This document shows positions 10,839-23,113 of a DNA stretch of 64,000 nt, one piece after another (the stretch's first letter is position 1; every line of letters starts with the position of its first letter). The stretch spans positions 2,910,022-2,974,021 of the forward strand of contig CM041202.1 in assembly GCA_023078555.1 (NCBI GenBank), read 5' to 3'. The position numbers and the translations under genes are program-made. The notes below the pieces were generated by a model. It saw only the letters and a list, made by a program, of their open reading frames with translations, was not told the origin of the DNA and ran no database searches. The DNA comes from Ulva prolifera. Taxonomy: Eukaryota; Chlorophyta; Ulvophyceae; Ulvales; Ulvaceae.

Positions 10839-13482
10839 TCACCGCACCGCCACGCAGTTCTTGCTCTCGCCTGACGAAAACGTTTGCAGATCATCCCACA
10901 CGGGGTCACCCCACAGGGCATGTGAATGGAGGCTGCCCCAGGCCTTGGCGTCACCTCCGGCAGCCGCCGCCGCGGCGTCCGCGGCGGCGCCGACCGCCCC
11001 CGGCCCGCCACTCGCGTGCCACACAACGCAGCCGAACCCCTGTAGCGCGCCGGTGCGCTCCGGCACGAGGCCGTTGTCCTCCAGCCGCACCTCATGCATG
11101 CGCGGCAGTGCCGGCAGAGCCGCCGCGAGGGCGGCGCACGTGCGCGGGCCAACGCGGTTCCGCCCCAGCTCCAGCATCTCTAGTCCCGTGGCGCGCCACA
11201 GCGCGTCCACGAGCTCCGCCGTGGCGTCATCGCCCATGCGGTTACCGCACAGGTGAAGCCGCTTGAGCTGCTGCGGGCACGGCAGAGCGCCGAAGAGTGC
11301 TGACGCGGCGCCCTTCACGCGGTTGTGCCTCAGGTCGAGCACCTCTAGCCACCGCAGCTTCGCGAGTCCTGCGAGGAGCAGCCGCGCGGCGCTCTCGCCG
11401 ATGCCGGCGCGGTACAGCCCCAGCCGCCGCAGCTCGGGCAGCCGCGCGATTGCGCCAGACAGCGCCGCACAGCCGGCCGTGTGGACCTGGTTGAAGCCGA
11501 CGTCGAGCGTCTGCAGCCCTCGGAATCGCGATATGAGTGCCGCGATGTCCGCGCTTGCCCAGTCACGCTTCCCGATGCAGTTGAAGCTCAGATCGATCCC
11601 CTTCACGCTGCCGAGGCACTTGCGCGCGAGGCCCTCCAGCAGCGCGGTCGCACCCCCTCCAGCCACACCGTTGCCACTCACATCGAGCTCCTCCACGCAT
11701 GACCACGTGGCCACCAGCGCGCCGAGCGCCGTCGCGCCATAGGTCGCGAGCTTGTTGCAGGACAGGTTCACCGACCGCACAGCCGGCAGCGCGATCAGGT
11801 TTGGTGCAATCTCCTGGAACCCTGAGCACTCAAGGAGATTCGAGTGCAGGTCCAGCACCTCGAGGCAGGTCGCCGACGCCAGCGCCCAGTCCAGCCCGGC
11901 AGCCGCCGGTGACAGCAGAAGATTACCCCCCAGCTGCAGCGTCTTCAACGTCGCGCTGACATGCTGCAGGCCGGGTGCGAGCTGCGCGACCCCCGAGTCT
12001 TCGAGGGAATTCTGTGAGATGTCGAGGGACTGCACGTGGTCAAGTTGCAGCATTGCATCAGCAAGCGCAGCCAGCGCGCCGCTGCGGCTAGAGGTGCGCC
12101 CGCACAGCTCCGGGTGGTTCACGACCGCGAGGCAGGTGATGCCACTCAGGGTGGGGACGGTGGAGGGCGCGAGCGCGGTGGCTAGAGGGGTGGTGGTAGA
12201 GAAGTCGGCGCAGCGGCCGGCAGCGACAGAGGGGAAGCAGGCGTGCACGGCGAGGGGGTGCATGTATTGCGGCAGGCGCGCAGAGATGGTGGCGAAGGGG
12301 GCGCCGGACGTGCGCATCGCCATCGTCGTCACCTCGGCGGGCAGCTGCGAGAAAATCTGCAGCATGGAGTTGCGTTGAGATGCAGTTCAGATTCCGCAGG
12401 TCAGGCAGGAACCACTTCACAGCAACACTGCTGAAAGAATCAGACATGTTACACATGCACAAGCGCATATCATGCAGGCAGAGTAGCCTACACATGTCTA
12501 CATGCAAACCCCCATGAGTCACACGTGAGCCCTGCAGAGTCTACAGCCACAGAATCTCCTCAGCTGCTGAGCCCTAGAAGACCTGAAGCCCCAAAAACCC
12601 CTTGACTACCACTTCCATGTGACACAGCGATGGGTGAGGGTTGAGAGGTTTGAGGGACACCACCCTGGCCACAGCATGCTCCGGCCCATGAGGATGCTCT
12701 CAATCCTCTCAATCACGTTGTTGAGAGCATCCCGCATCCTCCTCTGGAGGAGCATGCGGGACATGAAGATGAGGACACCTGTCCCACAACAAGGGGCACA
12801 CCTCGACATCCGCAGCTGGCGGAGGCGCAGGGGAGAGGAAGAGCGCAGCACCCAGCATGCGCGCCGCGGCCTGCACGGTGTGCACGTCATTCACCACATC
12901 CGCGACCGCCAGCACTGCCTGCAGTGTCGGCGTCGAGAGCAGCCGAGGCCGCCGCAGCGGCGCGGGCGCCGGGAAGCACGCCTCCGCCGCGCCGGCGGCT
13001 GCGGCTGCGGCGGGCTCCACGTCGGCCGGGTTGGCGCACACGAACGCCAGCCATGCAGCAAACGCGTCGGCCAGCACCGGCAACGCGATGGCCGCGTGGG
13101 CTGGTGGGGGGGCTGCCACGCATACACCGCCACCAGCTGTAGAGAGGCATTGATGGGTGCAAGGTGGCGAAACGGCGGAGGCCCCTGGGGCCCGGGGGGG
13201 GGCTTTGCTGGCGCCGGCAGCTGTGGAAAAGATCAGGCAGCAGTGAGCACAACAGTCAGATCCAGTAGACTCTGAGGCTGCAGGCTCCTTGCTTTCTGCT
13301 GCTGCACAGCTGCCAGAGAAAGACTCCAGGAGATCCTGGAACAGCCGGGAATGGAGGATGGCAGCTGGCGGGAGGATGCTGTGGAATGTGCCAGGGTCCG
13401 TTGCCCACCATATGTACGGAGATTCGATATGCAGGCTGACGTTCGCCGTTGAGCTGGCGGGTTGATGGCATGGAGACGGCAT
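10839..13482 (-). CDS. SKP1/POZ-like domain fused to leucine-rich repeats
   Basis: Proposed exons on the minus strand are 13482-13254, 13136-12802 and 12356-10839, about 693 residues in one frame. Residues roughly 12-185 resemble the SKP1 fold: an N-terminal strand and helix (LPPAAILHSRLFQDLLESF) and later TLQAVLAVADVVNDVHTVQA, which aligns with the SKP1 segment TLFELILAANYLDIKGLLD. The last exon carries about 12 repeats of the ribonuclease-inhibitor type (LDLHSNLLE, VNLSCNKLA, LDVSGNGVA, LDLRHNRVK, LHLCGNRMG, LELGRNRVG). The order suggests a ubiquitin-ligase adaptor in which the SKP1 and substrate-binding parts are one chain, but that role is inferred. The first intron boundary is the weakest point. 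An alternative is that the POZ-like exons belong to a separate upstream gene. Confidence 0.65.
12664..12770. repeat. Imperfect hairpin in intron 2 of the SKP1-LRR gene
   Basis: GATGCTCTCAA near 12691 pairs with TTGAGAGCATC near 12720, and outer arms GCATGCTCC near 12675 and GGAGCATGC near 12746 also pair. Nested complementarity suggests a folded intronic RNA or a decayed inverted-repeat insertion. Confidence 0.45.
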
Positions 13483-15169
13483 CTGCAGGGTTTCTGGTCC
13501 AGTCAGCTCACGCTTTGGTGTGTCGTGCACTCGCCTCAGAAGATCGCACAGCGGACACACGAAGGTACGCTCGGCATGCGAGATAGACCAGGGCCAAGAG
13601 TAGTGCTTGACAGTACAGGGATGATATGGAGATATGCATGCGTAACTTAAGCTGGCTTGGTGAACGGATCGCATGCGGACCACGTACGACCGGCAGGGAC
13701 TCGGCGAATCTGGACAATGCAGCGGGCTGCACTCTTGTCGTGCGGTCGAACGATTGCACCCATCCGTGGAACATGCATGTCGACGAACGAAAAGACAAGC
13801 CACATCAACGCAGCGCGCAGGAAAGCCGAATCTCCCGAATACGCTTCAGGATGCATCGTGCGCGGTATAGGTTACGCACTGAGTGGTGATTCTGAGCCAC
13901 GCGTACAGCGCAGGTTACGCTAGGTCTGGTCGACGTGATCTACATGAAATCCTCCAGCGCACTGCGCGAGTGTCATACAAAATAATTGAAACTTGGCTGA
14001 CGCGACACAAACACATGTCACCCGGCTCACATGCGGCCGCATGCGGCGTCGGAACAAGTTCAACTAGCAAGTCGTAAGCTGATAGCATTGCTGCGAACAT
14101 GCTGGCATGAGGCACGCTGCGAGGCCAGGCCTGCACCGACCAGCCGGCGCCTGCTGCGGATGCCAAACCCGTGCATATGAATAGACACGGCCGGCCACGA
14201 CTCGCAAACGCCTAGTGAAACCCATATTTATGGGTGTACATCTGTGGAGCCACCGCCCTCAGCCTGTAAACCACACGGCCTGCATGCGACCTTCAAGCGG
14301 ACGTGGCAGTAGAGTCGGCTGTCTGGTGCAGCAGCTCGCAGACAGAGACAGCAAAATATCGTCTAGGTACATGATTAGCCGAATGCTCTGCTGTCGGAAA
14401 CTCTCAGGCAACATCGTGGCGATTGCGTCATGCCAACAAAGAGTCTGTGCGAACAACGGACGCGCGCTGCCACAACGGCTTGAGGACAGGAAAAACTTCC
14501 CCTCCTCATGTATAGCGCTTTCAAAATGAGTGTAAGCCGAACTTGGTGGATCAAATGAGCATGGCCATCATACAGGTGACCGCACCTTGTGCAGAGGCGA
14601 CGCGCCCAATCTTCATTAAGCTAGCGAGACATCCCAGACATATCTTTCAGACAGAATACATGACATCAAATTATGTGGTACAGTCAAGCATCACGGCGCA
14701 AACCCCCGCCGGCACATGGAGCGCCCCTCGACATCCCGCATAGACTATCTCGCCAATACTGGCGCTGGCCACGACTTCGATCATCATGTGTCGGACATGA
14801 GGCATACGACGCCATAAATGTTAGCTATGTGTGCTGTTTCAGGGCTTGTGGAGTTGCTTGCAGCTCAAAAGAAGTGCATGTCCACCGGTGGCTTGCAGGT
14901 TACGTACTCCCCGCCGCGAGCACCTCCTCGGAGCTCCGTGCCGGAACCGACGGCGGGGAGGTGTGATAAACAGTCCCTCCACTTAGCAGCTGCCTCTAAA
15001 ATGACGTTCAAACTGCTGGTGTGTGACATACAGGTTCACTTCGCTGCTCACCGCTGCAGTGCAAACGTAAAAGCATAGCTTGATGCTGTTTGTTCTGATC
15101 TGTGGTCCATCCAAGTTCTGTGTTGCACCACAACACCAACAATTGCAATAACGCTCACCGCCACTGCCC
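13483..15169. other. Divergent intergenic region between SKP1-LRR and DNAJC8 genes
   Basis: The flanking genes point away from each other, so both promoters should lie here. Small open frames on both strands look random in composition. No RNA gene or repeat was recognised. Confidence 0.4.
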
Positions 15170-17966
15170 ATGGGAGTCGGTTTTGCAGATGAGCTGGCGT
15201 TCCTCGAAAGCCTTGATCAGCAAGAATCTAACGGGGCACTACAATGCAAAGAGGCTGCAACAGAGGCCACAAAGGGCGCACATGACGCGATCAACAACCT
15301 GGAGAAGTCAGACAATGCCTCTCGAGGCGCAGCCATTGCCAAGGCGGTCGATCCCACGGCTGAGCTCGATCTGCTCGACTCACTAGCGAAAGAAGCAGGC
15401 ATCGAGATCAAAGTGGAAGCAAAGCCTGATGGTAATGCTCCTGGTGACAGCTCGGTCTCGTGCCATGGATAGCTCCCACCGTTGGTCGTCTCACTGTGCC
15501 TGTTGCTCTGCAGATGCAGCTGCAACAGGTTCTGCAGCAGCCACCTCAAGCGCAGGGCCAGGTCAAGCACCTGCAGTGCCGGGACAAGGAGGGGCATCAT
15601 CAGCGGTCACTGATGTGAAGAAAGATCTGCAGGAGATTAAGCCCGAGGGGGAAGAGGATGAGGATGAGACATTCGAGCGTGACGCTGCACAACTCCTCGG
15701 GTCATTTGCCGAGGCAAAAGAAGAAAGCAAGGAAGAGGAGCTGAACGAAGAGGAACTCATGAAGCAGTTCATGGATGCCATGCGCGCTGCAGACAGAGAG
15801 AATGAGGTGATCCGGGTGCTCAGCGCATTCAAGCTCAATCCTTTTGAAAAACTCAACCTTCGTTTCACGGCAACTGCGTCTGAAGTCAAGCGCCAGTACA
15901 GGTGCCACATCGCCTCCCTTCCCTTCTCGTCATCATCGTCCAGCTTAGGCTGCATCTCTGGCTCATGTCATACCCAGCTGGCAGCGTCTACCCATGACAG
16001 TGGCACATGGGCACGGAACACAGCAGACCATATCTGTCACATCTGTCACAATAGCATGCGGTGGAGGAGTAATCTGCATCTTGTAGGGGCTCTGATGCAT
16101 GTCCTGCCACTGCCGTACAATCCCGGATGTGGGCAGAGGACGTGGCAGAGGCTGCAAGCAACCCGCTGTGCTCCATGAAGCCATTTTCTGAAGCCACCAC
16201 AGTGTCTCTGCAGCCCATGTGCATGGCCGCCCATCTGCACAGCATCCCCGTGCTTGACCACGCCACCGGTTTCGTATTTCTTTTCATGTAATCAGCGATC
16301 AACGAAGGGTGTCCATAGAATGTTTTTGACAAGTTTGCCCATGTACTTCCGTACTCAGGAACTGCCATTCTGTGAGCCGTGGGCGAACGCCAAACACGAC
16401 TGTGCACATCCTCCAGCAACGGCATCACCACGCTGTCCACCGCAATGCCGTGTCCCTGTCCGTGATTCAGCCCCCACGCACCGCCCGCTGCAGGCGCATC
16501 TCGCTACTGATCCACCCCGACAAGTGCAAACATCCCAACGCGGCCGACGCGTTTGAGGTCATCGGCGACGCCCAGGCCGAGATACTGGACGACGTGCGGC
16601 GGGAGGCGCTCATGCGTGTGCTGGAGTACGCGCGGGGGGCCGTGCGGGAGACGCGGCGCAAGGCGACGAAGCATGACAGCGCGTTGCGGCTCGCCGCGAG
16701 CATCCACAAGGACGGCCGCGAGGGCGTGGAGCGCGACTGGGAGGAGACGGAGGACTTTCATGAGAAGTGGCGCGTGAAGTCGCAGGACGTGCTCGCGCGC
16801 GCGGCGTTCCGCCGCATCAAGCTCGCGAAACGGTGCGCCGCGTGCTGTGTCATCCTGCTACGGGGAAGGTGGTGATGCAGATGCCGAAGACGGACGGGGG
16901 GTGGATGGGGGGGTGGGGTTGGTGCAGCCCTCACGTGTGTGGCTGAGGCCCTGGAGCGCAGCCGTGCTGTGGCGCTATGCCGCGGGGCCGCGGTGTGTAG
17001 GTGTGGAGTGTGTGGGCGATCACGCGCACCCCTCGCCCTCCTGGACCAACGTGGCCAGCAGTTTTGCAGCAAGGTCGCTCTCTGTGTGTGCGTGCACGTC
17101 CGCAGTAGCACAGGGCTGATCGGCGCTGGCATCTCGGTATGGGGTGCAGGGAGCAGGTGCTCTGCTGCGATTGCGAGCGCAACAGAAAGTAGAACGAAGA
17201 AACGGTGACGGCGGTGCGGTGGTGTGCAGGATGCGGGAGGAGGAGGAGCGTCTGGAGAAGGAGGAGAAGGTCGAGTCAGAGAAGCGCAAGAAGCATCGGC
17301 AGGAGAAGAAGGACTTCATGGGCACCCGCACCAACCGCATCAACGCGTGGCGCGACTGGAGCAAATCGGTGCGCCCTGCCTGACTCGGAACGCGTGCCGC
17401 AATGGCTATCGCTCAAAATACCTCCCCCCCGGCGAGTGGCAGTCCTTGGTGTGGGATGCCTGGCAGCTCTTTGGTGCACAGCTGGTGAGGGCAATGATAT
17501 GCTTCAGACGATAGCGTGCGTCGTGGCTGCTGGGATCCCATTCTGCCGTGAGCTGGTGACACCCATCTCTCCTCTGGCGTGCTTGCCTCCCCCGCAACGT
17601 CGATCAAGAATTCTGCGACGACACTGCTTTGTGGGCAGTCTGCGAAGCCGAGCAGTCTGGCGATGTCATTGTGCTCCACGTGCTAGTGCCCCTGCAGATC
17701 GACTGCATTTGAAATTATGTATGTATGTGCTCTCGGGCTTGCGGGTGAGCATGGGTGGTCGGCGCGCGCATTAAATGCACTGTGTGTGCTTGTGGCATAA
17801 ATTTCCAGCATGTGCTATAAGATTTCGGGGCTGGCATGTGTAGGGTAAGAAGGTGGCGGGTACAAAGGCTCCCACGACAAAGACGTGGGACACCCAGAAG
17901 TCATACGTGCAGCGTGCGACTACTGAGCAGTTTGTGGGCAACTACAAGAAACGACCACCAAAGTAG
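15170..17966 (+). CDS. DNAJC8: DnaJ homologue subfamily C member 8-like (splicing-associated J protein)
   Basis: Exons 15170-15431, 15514-15901, 16494-16832, 17230-17368 and 17844-17966 join in frame to 416 residues. The J domain begins at NPFEKLNLRFTATASEVKRQ and, across intron 2, continues RRISLLIHPDKCKHPNAAD, containing the HPD triad that stimulates Hsp70 ATPase. The charged helix that follows (REEEERLEKEEKVES) and the ends GTRTNRINAWRDW and DTQKSYVQR match the plant and animal DNAJC8/SPF31 layout. The family is found with spliceosomes and nuclear Hsp70. The first about 150 residues are acidic and Ala-rich, longer than in plant homologues, and probably disordered. The last exon is only 41 codons and was placed by the conserved SYVQR segment. 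The start ATG at 15170 opens the only long frame. Confidence 0.9.
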
Positions 17967-18857
17967 AGTGGATGAACTGTGTGCCTGGTTGGCACATTTG
18001 CCGGCGTATGCGCTTAGTCTGACGACGAAGTCGTAGATGTTTGTTGTGACGCTGTCAGGGAGCAAATTTTCAAGAGAATGTGGAGGGAATCCGAAAACGA
18101 GTTGCCGATTTGTAGCAGCAGGCCGTGGAATGTCATGCTGTGATGTAAGTGCCTGGTGACAGTGGCTTGTGCGCCTGCTGTAACTGTCTGTACGGCGGTA
18201 GAAGGTCACAATGTATCTAGTCCAGCACTACGTGTGTAATGCGTACGAAAAGACCACCTGGAGACGTGAACTCTGAGGCAGCAATTGACGCATGATTAGC
18301 CACTGATGTTTTGATGTATACTGCTGCAGCACGGCAATGTTTGTACATGGCGTCAGATGCTTTAAATGTCCTGCCTCGATTTGTGAATATCTGACACACG
18401 ACGGGAGTGCAGCGGCGTCTCAGCATATACAAATGTCGCAGAAATGTGACCGTAGAGCACAAAAACAGTAAATAGCTACTGTGTAAAGGTCCATCTTCGA
18501 CGCAAGGCTGCATCGACCTCCCGGCATATCTTCGCCTTGACTTCGGTCCCACTCAAGTGCCAACACACTGGAAATGCTACGGGGGGCTGAAGGCCACGAA
18601 AGACAGATGCACCCACAAAATGCACTCTGACCTGAGCCCACTCATTGGACCATGCCGGGCATTTGGCGGAGCCAGAAATTCCGATCATGAGATGTAAGAC
18701 TGCTACAGAGTACTGCAGAGCCCAGAACTGCTCTACAGCACCGTTGGGATAATCCAGGTTCAGCATAAAGACATCAAGATCCGACTGGCATAAAAAATCA
18801 ATCTATTTGGCTTCTGCTGCCGTGGCATCACAACGCAGCAGACTCTGATTCTGGAGA
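17967..18857. other. Convergent intergenic region between DNAJC8 and mL54 genes
   Basis: Both neighbours end here, so it should carry two 3' UTRs and terminators. TGTAA occurs near 18144 on the plus strand, a plausible polyadenylation signal for the DNAJC8 gene. A minus-strand open frame at 18476-18766 has no recognised family. Confidence 0.4.
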
Positions 18858-19399
18858 TCACTTCTTCATGCTGGCACGGTTTGCCTCTTTGATTCGTGCC
18901 TTTCGCTCCAGCTTCTCAAGGCGCTTGAATTCATCATAAGGTAGGGCCTCCATGCCAACGTCTTGAATATTCTGTCGTATTTGCTTGGCAGTGAGGGGTG
19001 GGTTTACTAGGTCCCATAGCCAGTCCGGGTACTCTTCGTCAGGCTTCAGCTTTGGGTCCTCGCCGTCCTGAAAGATATTGCAGCCTGTGGCGTACTCTTT
19101 GCTCATTTCATGGCCTGCAAGAAATTTCAAGATTCGGTGCCGAGCTACTAACACTCACGCACTCGCCATATGTGTGCAAAGGGAACAACAGCTTGATTCA
19201 ACATGTTGGCGCAACGTTGACCCAATCTCATGATGAGACATATGTGCTATGTAGGAGATCGTGAGGTCCCACATTGTTCTGTATACAGGGCAAGTCCTGG
19301 GCACGTACGCGAGCCTGTGGTGCTGAATTGCCTGAGTGTCGACTGGCCCAGATCACTGCCCAGCCTGAGCACGCGAAGGAGGCCAGAACGTAAAACCAT
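18858..19399 (-). CDS. MRPL54: Mitochondrial ribosomal protein mL54 (L54)
   Basis: Two exons, 19399-19309 and 19114-18858, give 115 residues. Exon 1 (30 codons) encodes a classic mitochondrial presequence, MVLRSGLLRVLRLGSDLGQS, rich in Arg and Leu without acids apart from one Asp, ending RQFSTTGSR. The donor is GTACGT in phase 1 and the acceptor CTTGCAG. Exon 2 carries the family core: GCNIFQDGEDPKLKPDEEYP, then DWLWDLVNPP, ALPYDEFKRLEKLERKARIK and a basic end. The protein is a large-subunit component of the mitochondrial ribosome. Length and motif order agree with plant and animal mL54. The gene is divergent to DXR. Exon 1 is too short to stand out as an open frame and was found by reading for a presequence in the right phase. 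Confidence 0.88.
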
Positions 19400-20008
19400 G
19401 CGATGCTTCAAGCTCACGTGAGTTTGACGGCTGTCCCTGCTGGACAGAAAGTGGAGAGCCGTCCGGTCTATGTGTGCCTGGCTCAGATTGAACCTAACAA
19501 AATAGATGTAATCGCACTACGACAGAGCACGTCAGAACACAAGTAACAATGGACGTCTGTCTGGTGCTACTGATCGGAAGGAACTGGCTGTAGCAACCCA
19601 ACGTGAATAGGAGCAAGCACCGTGCCTGGACAGCGTAAGGCGACTACTAGATGAAGGTACATCCAACAGGGCATGAGCATAATATTTCAGGGACGCATGA
19701 GCACACTACGTAAGTGCGTGTCAAGACTAGCATGGCCGTCCATGCCGTCCGTGAGCGCGCTGGCGCAGTGCGCAGCCTCCGGCTCTCCTGACGACTGGTC
19801 GCACCTCGCCACTCAATGCCGGGCGCATCTGGAATTCAGCGGACAGCGTCCGCTGCATCTGTGCAGAAGTACTTGGACTGCACACAAGGCGAAAATGCGG
19901 TAGCCACGCTTGTGAATACTGAGTGTCATCTAATCTGGGGAGTCCGGGCGTAATTACTTGCAGGGCGAACGATACGTTGATCACCCTACTTTCACTGCGA
20001 CAGTGAGA
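19400..20008. promoter_or_regulatory. Probable bidirectional promoter between mL54 and DXR
   Basis: The two genes start 609 bases apart on opposite strands. No TATA-like box is clear. An ATG at 19697 followed immediately by GTAAGT could represent a non-coding or alternative first DXR exon, but its phase does not fit the next acceptor. Confidence 0.45.
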
Positions 20009-23000
20009 ATGCGTCTGCATACCAGCACGGCCCGCTCGAGCACTGTCTCTCGATGCACTCCTCAAGTACCCCCTGCTTGGCCAGGCCGAGCTGTCGCGCC
20101 CGCGGACTACAAGAACCGCACCACGCCCAAGGTGCACCACAATGACTGTATTGCAGAGCATCTGCGCAAGCGCTCTTTGGTTCAATTGAATTGGGGCATG
20201 CACATCATTTTATATGTGCAGTTCGTGGTTATGGAAATCGCGTATCTTTGTTCTGTGTTGCTGCCGCGCGCCTTCAGGCACTGCTGTCTGGGATGTTCAA
20301 ACGGAGATGAGCGCAACCTTGCAATTCCCTTGATCGAGCCGTTTCAATGCAGCCTATCTCGCTGCTTGGCTCAACGGGCTCCATCGGGACTCAGACACTG
20401 GACATCTGTGGTGAGTTCTCTGACAAGTTTGACGTGGTCGCCCTTGCTGCGGGACGCAACATCGAGCTTCTCGCGAAACAAATTAAGCAATTCGAGCCCA
20501 AGCTAGTGGGCATCAGCAACGGAGATGATGTTGACGCCCTCAAGGAGCTGATCAAAGATGCGCCGAGCCAGCCTGAGATCGTTGTTGGCATGGACGGCCA
20601 ATGTGCCGTGGCATCGCATCCGGACATCGAGGCTGTTGTCACCGGCATTGTCGGCTGCGCTGGCTTGAAGCCTACATGCGCTGCAATCGAGGCTGGCAAG
20701 GACATCTGCCTCGCCAACAAGGAGACACTAATTGCTGGTGGCCCAGCTGTCCTGCCACTCGCTGCCAAACACGGCGTCCACATCCTTCCAGCAGACTCTG
20801 AGCACTCAGCACTATTCCAGTGCATTCAAGGCATGCCTGAGGGAGGCTTGAGACGCATTGTGCTCACGGCCTCGGGTGGTGCATTCCGCGACTGGCCTGT
20901 CGAGAAGCTGAAGGATGTCACGGTACGCCACGCCTAGCCTGCATGCTGGAGCTCTTACATTCACCTGATCGCTAGCTCTCTCATACACCAGTACGGTTCA
21001 TTTAAGTCATCACTGGATCTCGTACATCATCGCTCGGCCAGGCAAACACACTGGCATGCGACACTGCATTCGTCACCCCCGACCCATCACACGCCTGGCC
21101 AGCACAACGTAGCGATGCCAACTCCGAAACACACGCCAGAACCCAGAGTTTGTGGCAATCCAGTGATTTGGCGTTATACCACTGAATTGGTGTAACGCAG
21201 TGGCATAGCGCCATATCACTGGATGGGTATGTAGGAATGCCCCATTCTCGAACAGCTCGTGCAGCACGGCCATCGCAGCCGTACAGCAGCAGGCGGGCCA
21301 CGCGCCTCACTGTTACGGCTGCCGCCATGCCCATCCCTTTCCCGCTGTGCATGCTTGACCACATGCTCCGCATGTTTGACCACCTGCCCGGTCGCCAGTC
21401 TGCAACTCGCCACACCCGCGCACAGCATGGCTGCTGCCGTGCAAGGCCCGTGCCTGCCGTCGACGCACCCTGCCCCCCACATCGCACAGCACACCAGCAT
21501 TCTCACTCCAGCTCCAGATCTGTCCCGCCACCGCAAACGTCTCCTGCCACTCACCAGCTCAGATACACCTGCGCAGCGGCCTCTGCGGTGTTTCGAGACT
21601 GTGCTACGTCTCGTGCGCTTTGTTTGGTGCTCTGCCATGCAACGGCTCGAGCGTGTGCACCTTGTTCCGGTCTTGTGCTGTCCGGATTGCAAATGTTCTC
21701 GACGTGATTGTGTTGGGGCGCAGTGCACGCCGCCTGCCGTCACTGCGCTCCTCCTCCTGCCGTACTTTCCGTACCCCACACAGCAACATTTAATAGAGTG
21801 AATTCATTTCTGCCCACTGACAGCGCCCATGCTGCGGCGCCCACCCTGCAGCACCCCCCCCCCCCCCCCTCCTCACGCTCTACGGATCATCATTCATTCA
21901 TTCAATGATGCCCCTCGCCCAGTGGCCACAGACTTAGCAGACTTGCGTCGCCGCTGCAGGTCGCCGACGCGATCACGCACCCCAACTGGTCGATGGGCAA
22001 GAAGATCACGGTCGACAGCGCGACGCTGATGAACAAGGGCCTCGAGGTCATCGAGGCACACTACCTCTACGGCACCTCGTACGACAACATCGAGATCGTC
22101 ATCCACCCGCAGTCCATCATCCACAGCATGGTCGAGACCGCCGACTCGAGCGTCCTCGGGCAGCTCGGCTGGCCCGACATGCGCCTCCCGATCCTCTACA
22201 CGCTGTCATGGCCGGAGCGCTTCGACACGTCGGAGCAGACGTGGCCGCGCCTCGATTTCCTCGAGATGGGCGACCTCACGTTCAAGAAGCCGGACCACGC
22301 GAAGTACCCGTCAATGCAGCTGGCGTACGGCGCGGGCCGCGCAGGGGGGACCATGACAGGTACTCTGCTGCTGCTGCTGCTCCTGCCGGGTGGTTTTGCG
22401 GTGTAGGGGCGCTGCGGACGCGGCGGTCCGATTGATTGTTGCGGTGGTGTACGCCGGGCTGAGAACCCGGCTCGCCTCTGCAGCGCTTGCATGTGGTTCG
22501 TTCGCTGTCGCCTCCACAGGCAGCAGGTTCGCCTCCAGCGATGCATGCTCGTGTCTGCACCGCAGACGTGCGCTTTCGACTGCCCTCGACGCCACCGCTG
22601 CTGCTCGTGGGTCGCTGCCGTGTGCGACGATGCCGTTCGGCCACATGCCACTCTGCCGCGACGGCTGCGGCTGCACCGCCGCTGGCCCCAGCAGCGGGCA
22701 GCAGCTGCGCGTTGCCGGCTCCACGCGGTCTGCCACCAGCCGCCCCTGCGTCCTGACCTCCCAGATGCTCTCTCGCCCGCAGCCGCCGCTCGCCTCCCTC
22801 CGTGCCACACATCCCCACCCTGCTTCAGCACGCACACGTGTGTTGTTTTCGTATGCACGAGGCGGAGCTGACCGTGCCGCGCATGCGTGCAGGCGTGCTG
22901 TCCGCGGCGAACGAGAAGGCCGTGGAGCTGTTCCTCGAGGAGCGCATCGGCTACCTCGACATCATGAAGTACGTCGGGGCGTGCTGTGAGGCGCACAAGA

Positions 23001-23113
23001 CCGACCACGTCGGCGCGCCGTCGCTGGAGGACATCGTACACTTTGACGCGTGGGCGCGCGACTGGACGGCCGCCGCCATCGACTCGGGCAAGCAGGTCGC
23101 CGCCGCAGTGTAG
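20009..23113 (+). CDS. DXR: 1-deoxy-D-xylulose 5-phosphate reductoisomerase, plastid
   Basis: Exons 20009-20131, 20353-20922, 21960-22359 and 22893-23113 join to 437 residues. The enzyme converts DXP to 2-C-methyl-D-erythritol 4-phosphate with NADPH, the first committed step of the MEP isoprenoid pathway in plastids. Visible motifs: PPAWPGRAV just before the mature domain as in plants, NADPH-binding [23 protein letters not shown] and [10 protein letters not shown] at the active site, [30 protein letters not shown], and C-terminal [15 protein letters not shown]. The first about 20 residues are Ser/Thr/Arg-rich, consistent with a short plastid transit peptide; the ATG at 20009 is the first in the exon's frame, though an extra 5' exon cannot be excluded. 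Intron 3 (about 1 kb) contains a foldback repeat and a poly-C run. All family-length segments are present and intact. Confidence 0.95.
21151..21228. repeat. Foldback repeat in DXR intron
   Basis: Left arm 21156-21184 and right arm 21198-21226 are reverse complements over 29 bases with about four mismatches. The left arm starts TGTGGCAATCCAGTGAT, as in the foldback at 8901, so the two belong to one dispersed miniature family. Confidence 0.75.
21854..21869 (+). repeat. Poly-C run in DXR intron
   Basis: Sixteen consecutive C on the sense strand, about 90 bases before the acceptor of exon 3. Similar runs lie on the sense strand of other introns in the window. Confidence 0.9.

Noticed and set aside
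10253..11266. 337-residue plus-strand open frame
   Set aside because: Mostly antisense to the LRR exon; Arg/Pro-rich shadow.
18476..18766. 96-residue minus-strand frame (LNLDYPNGAVEQFW...)
   Set aside because: Looks somewhat protein-like, but the resemblance to sugar pyrophosphorylase starts did not hold beyond a few residues and no splice partners were found.
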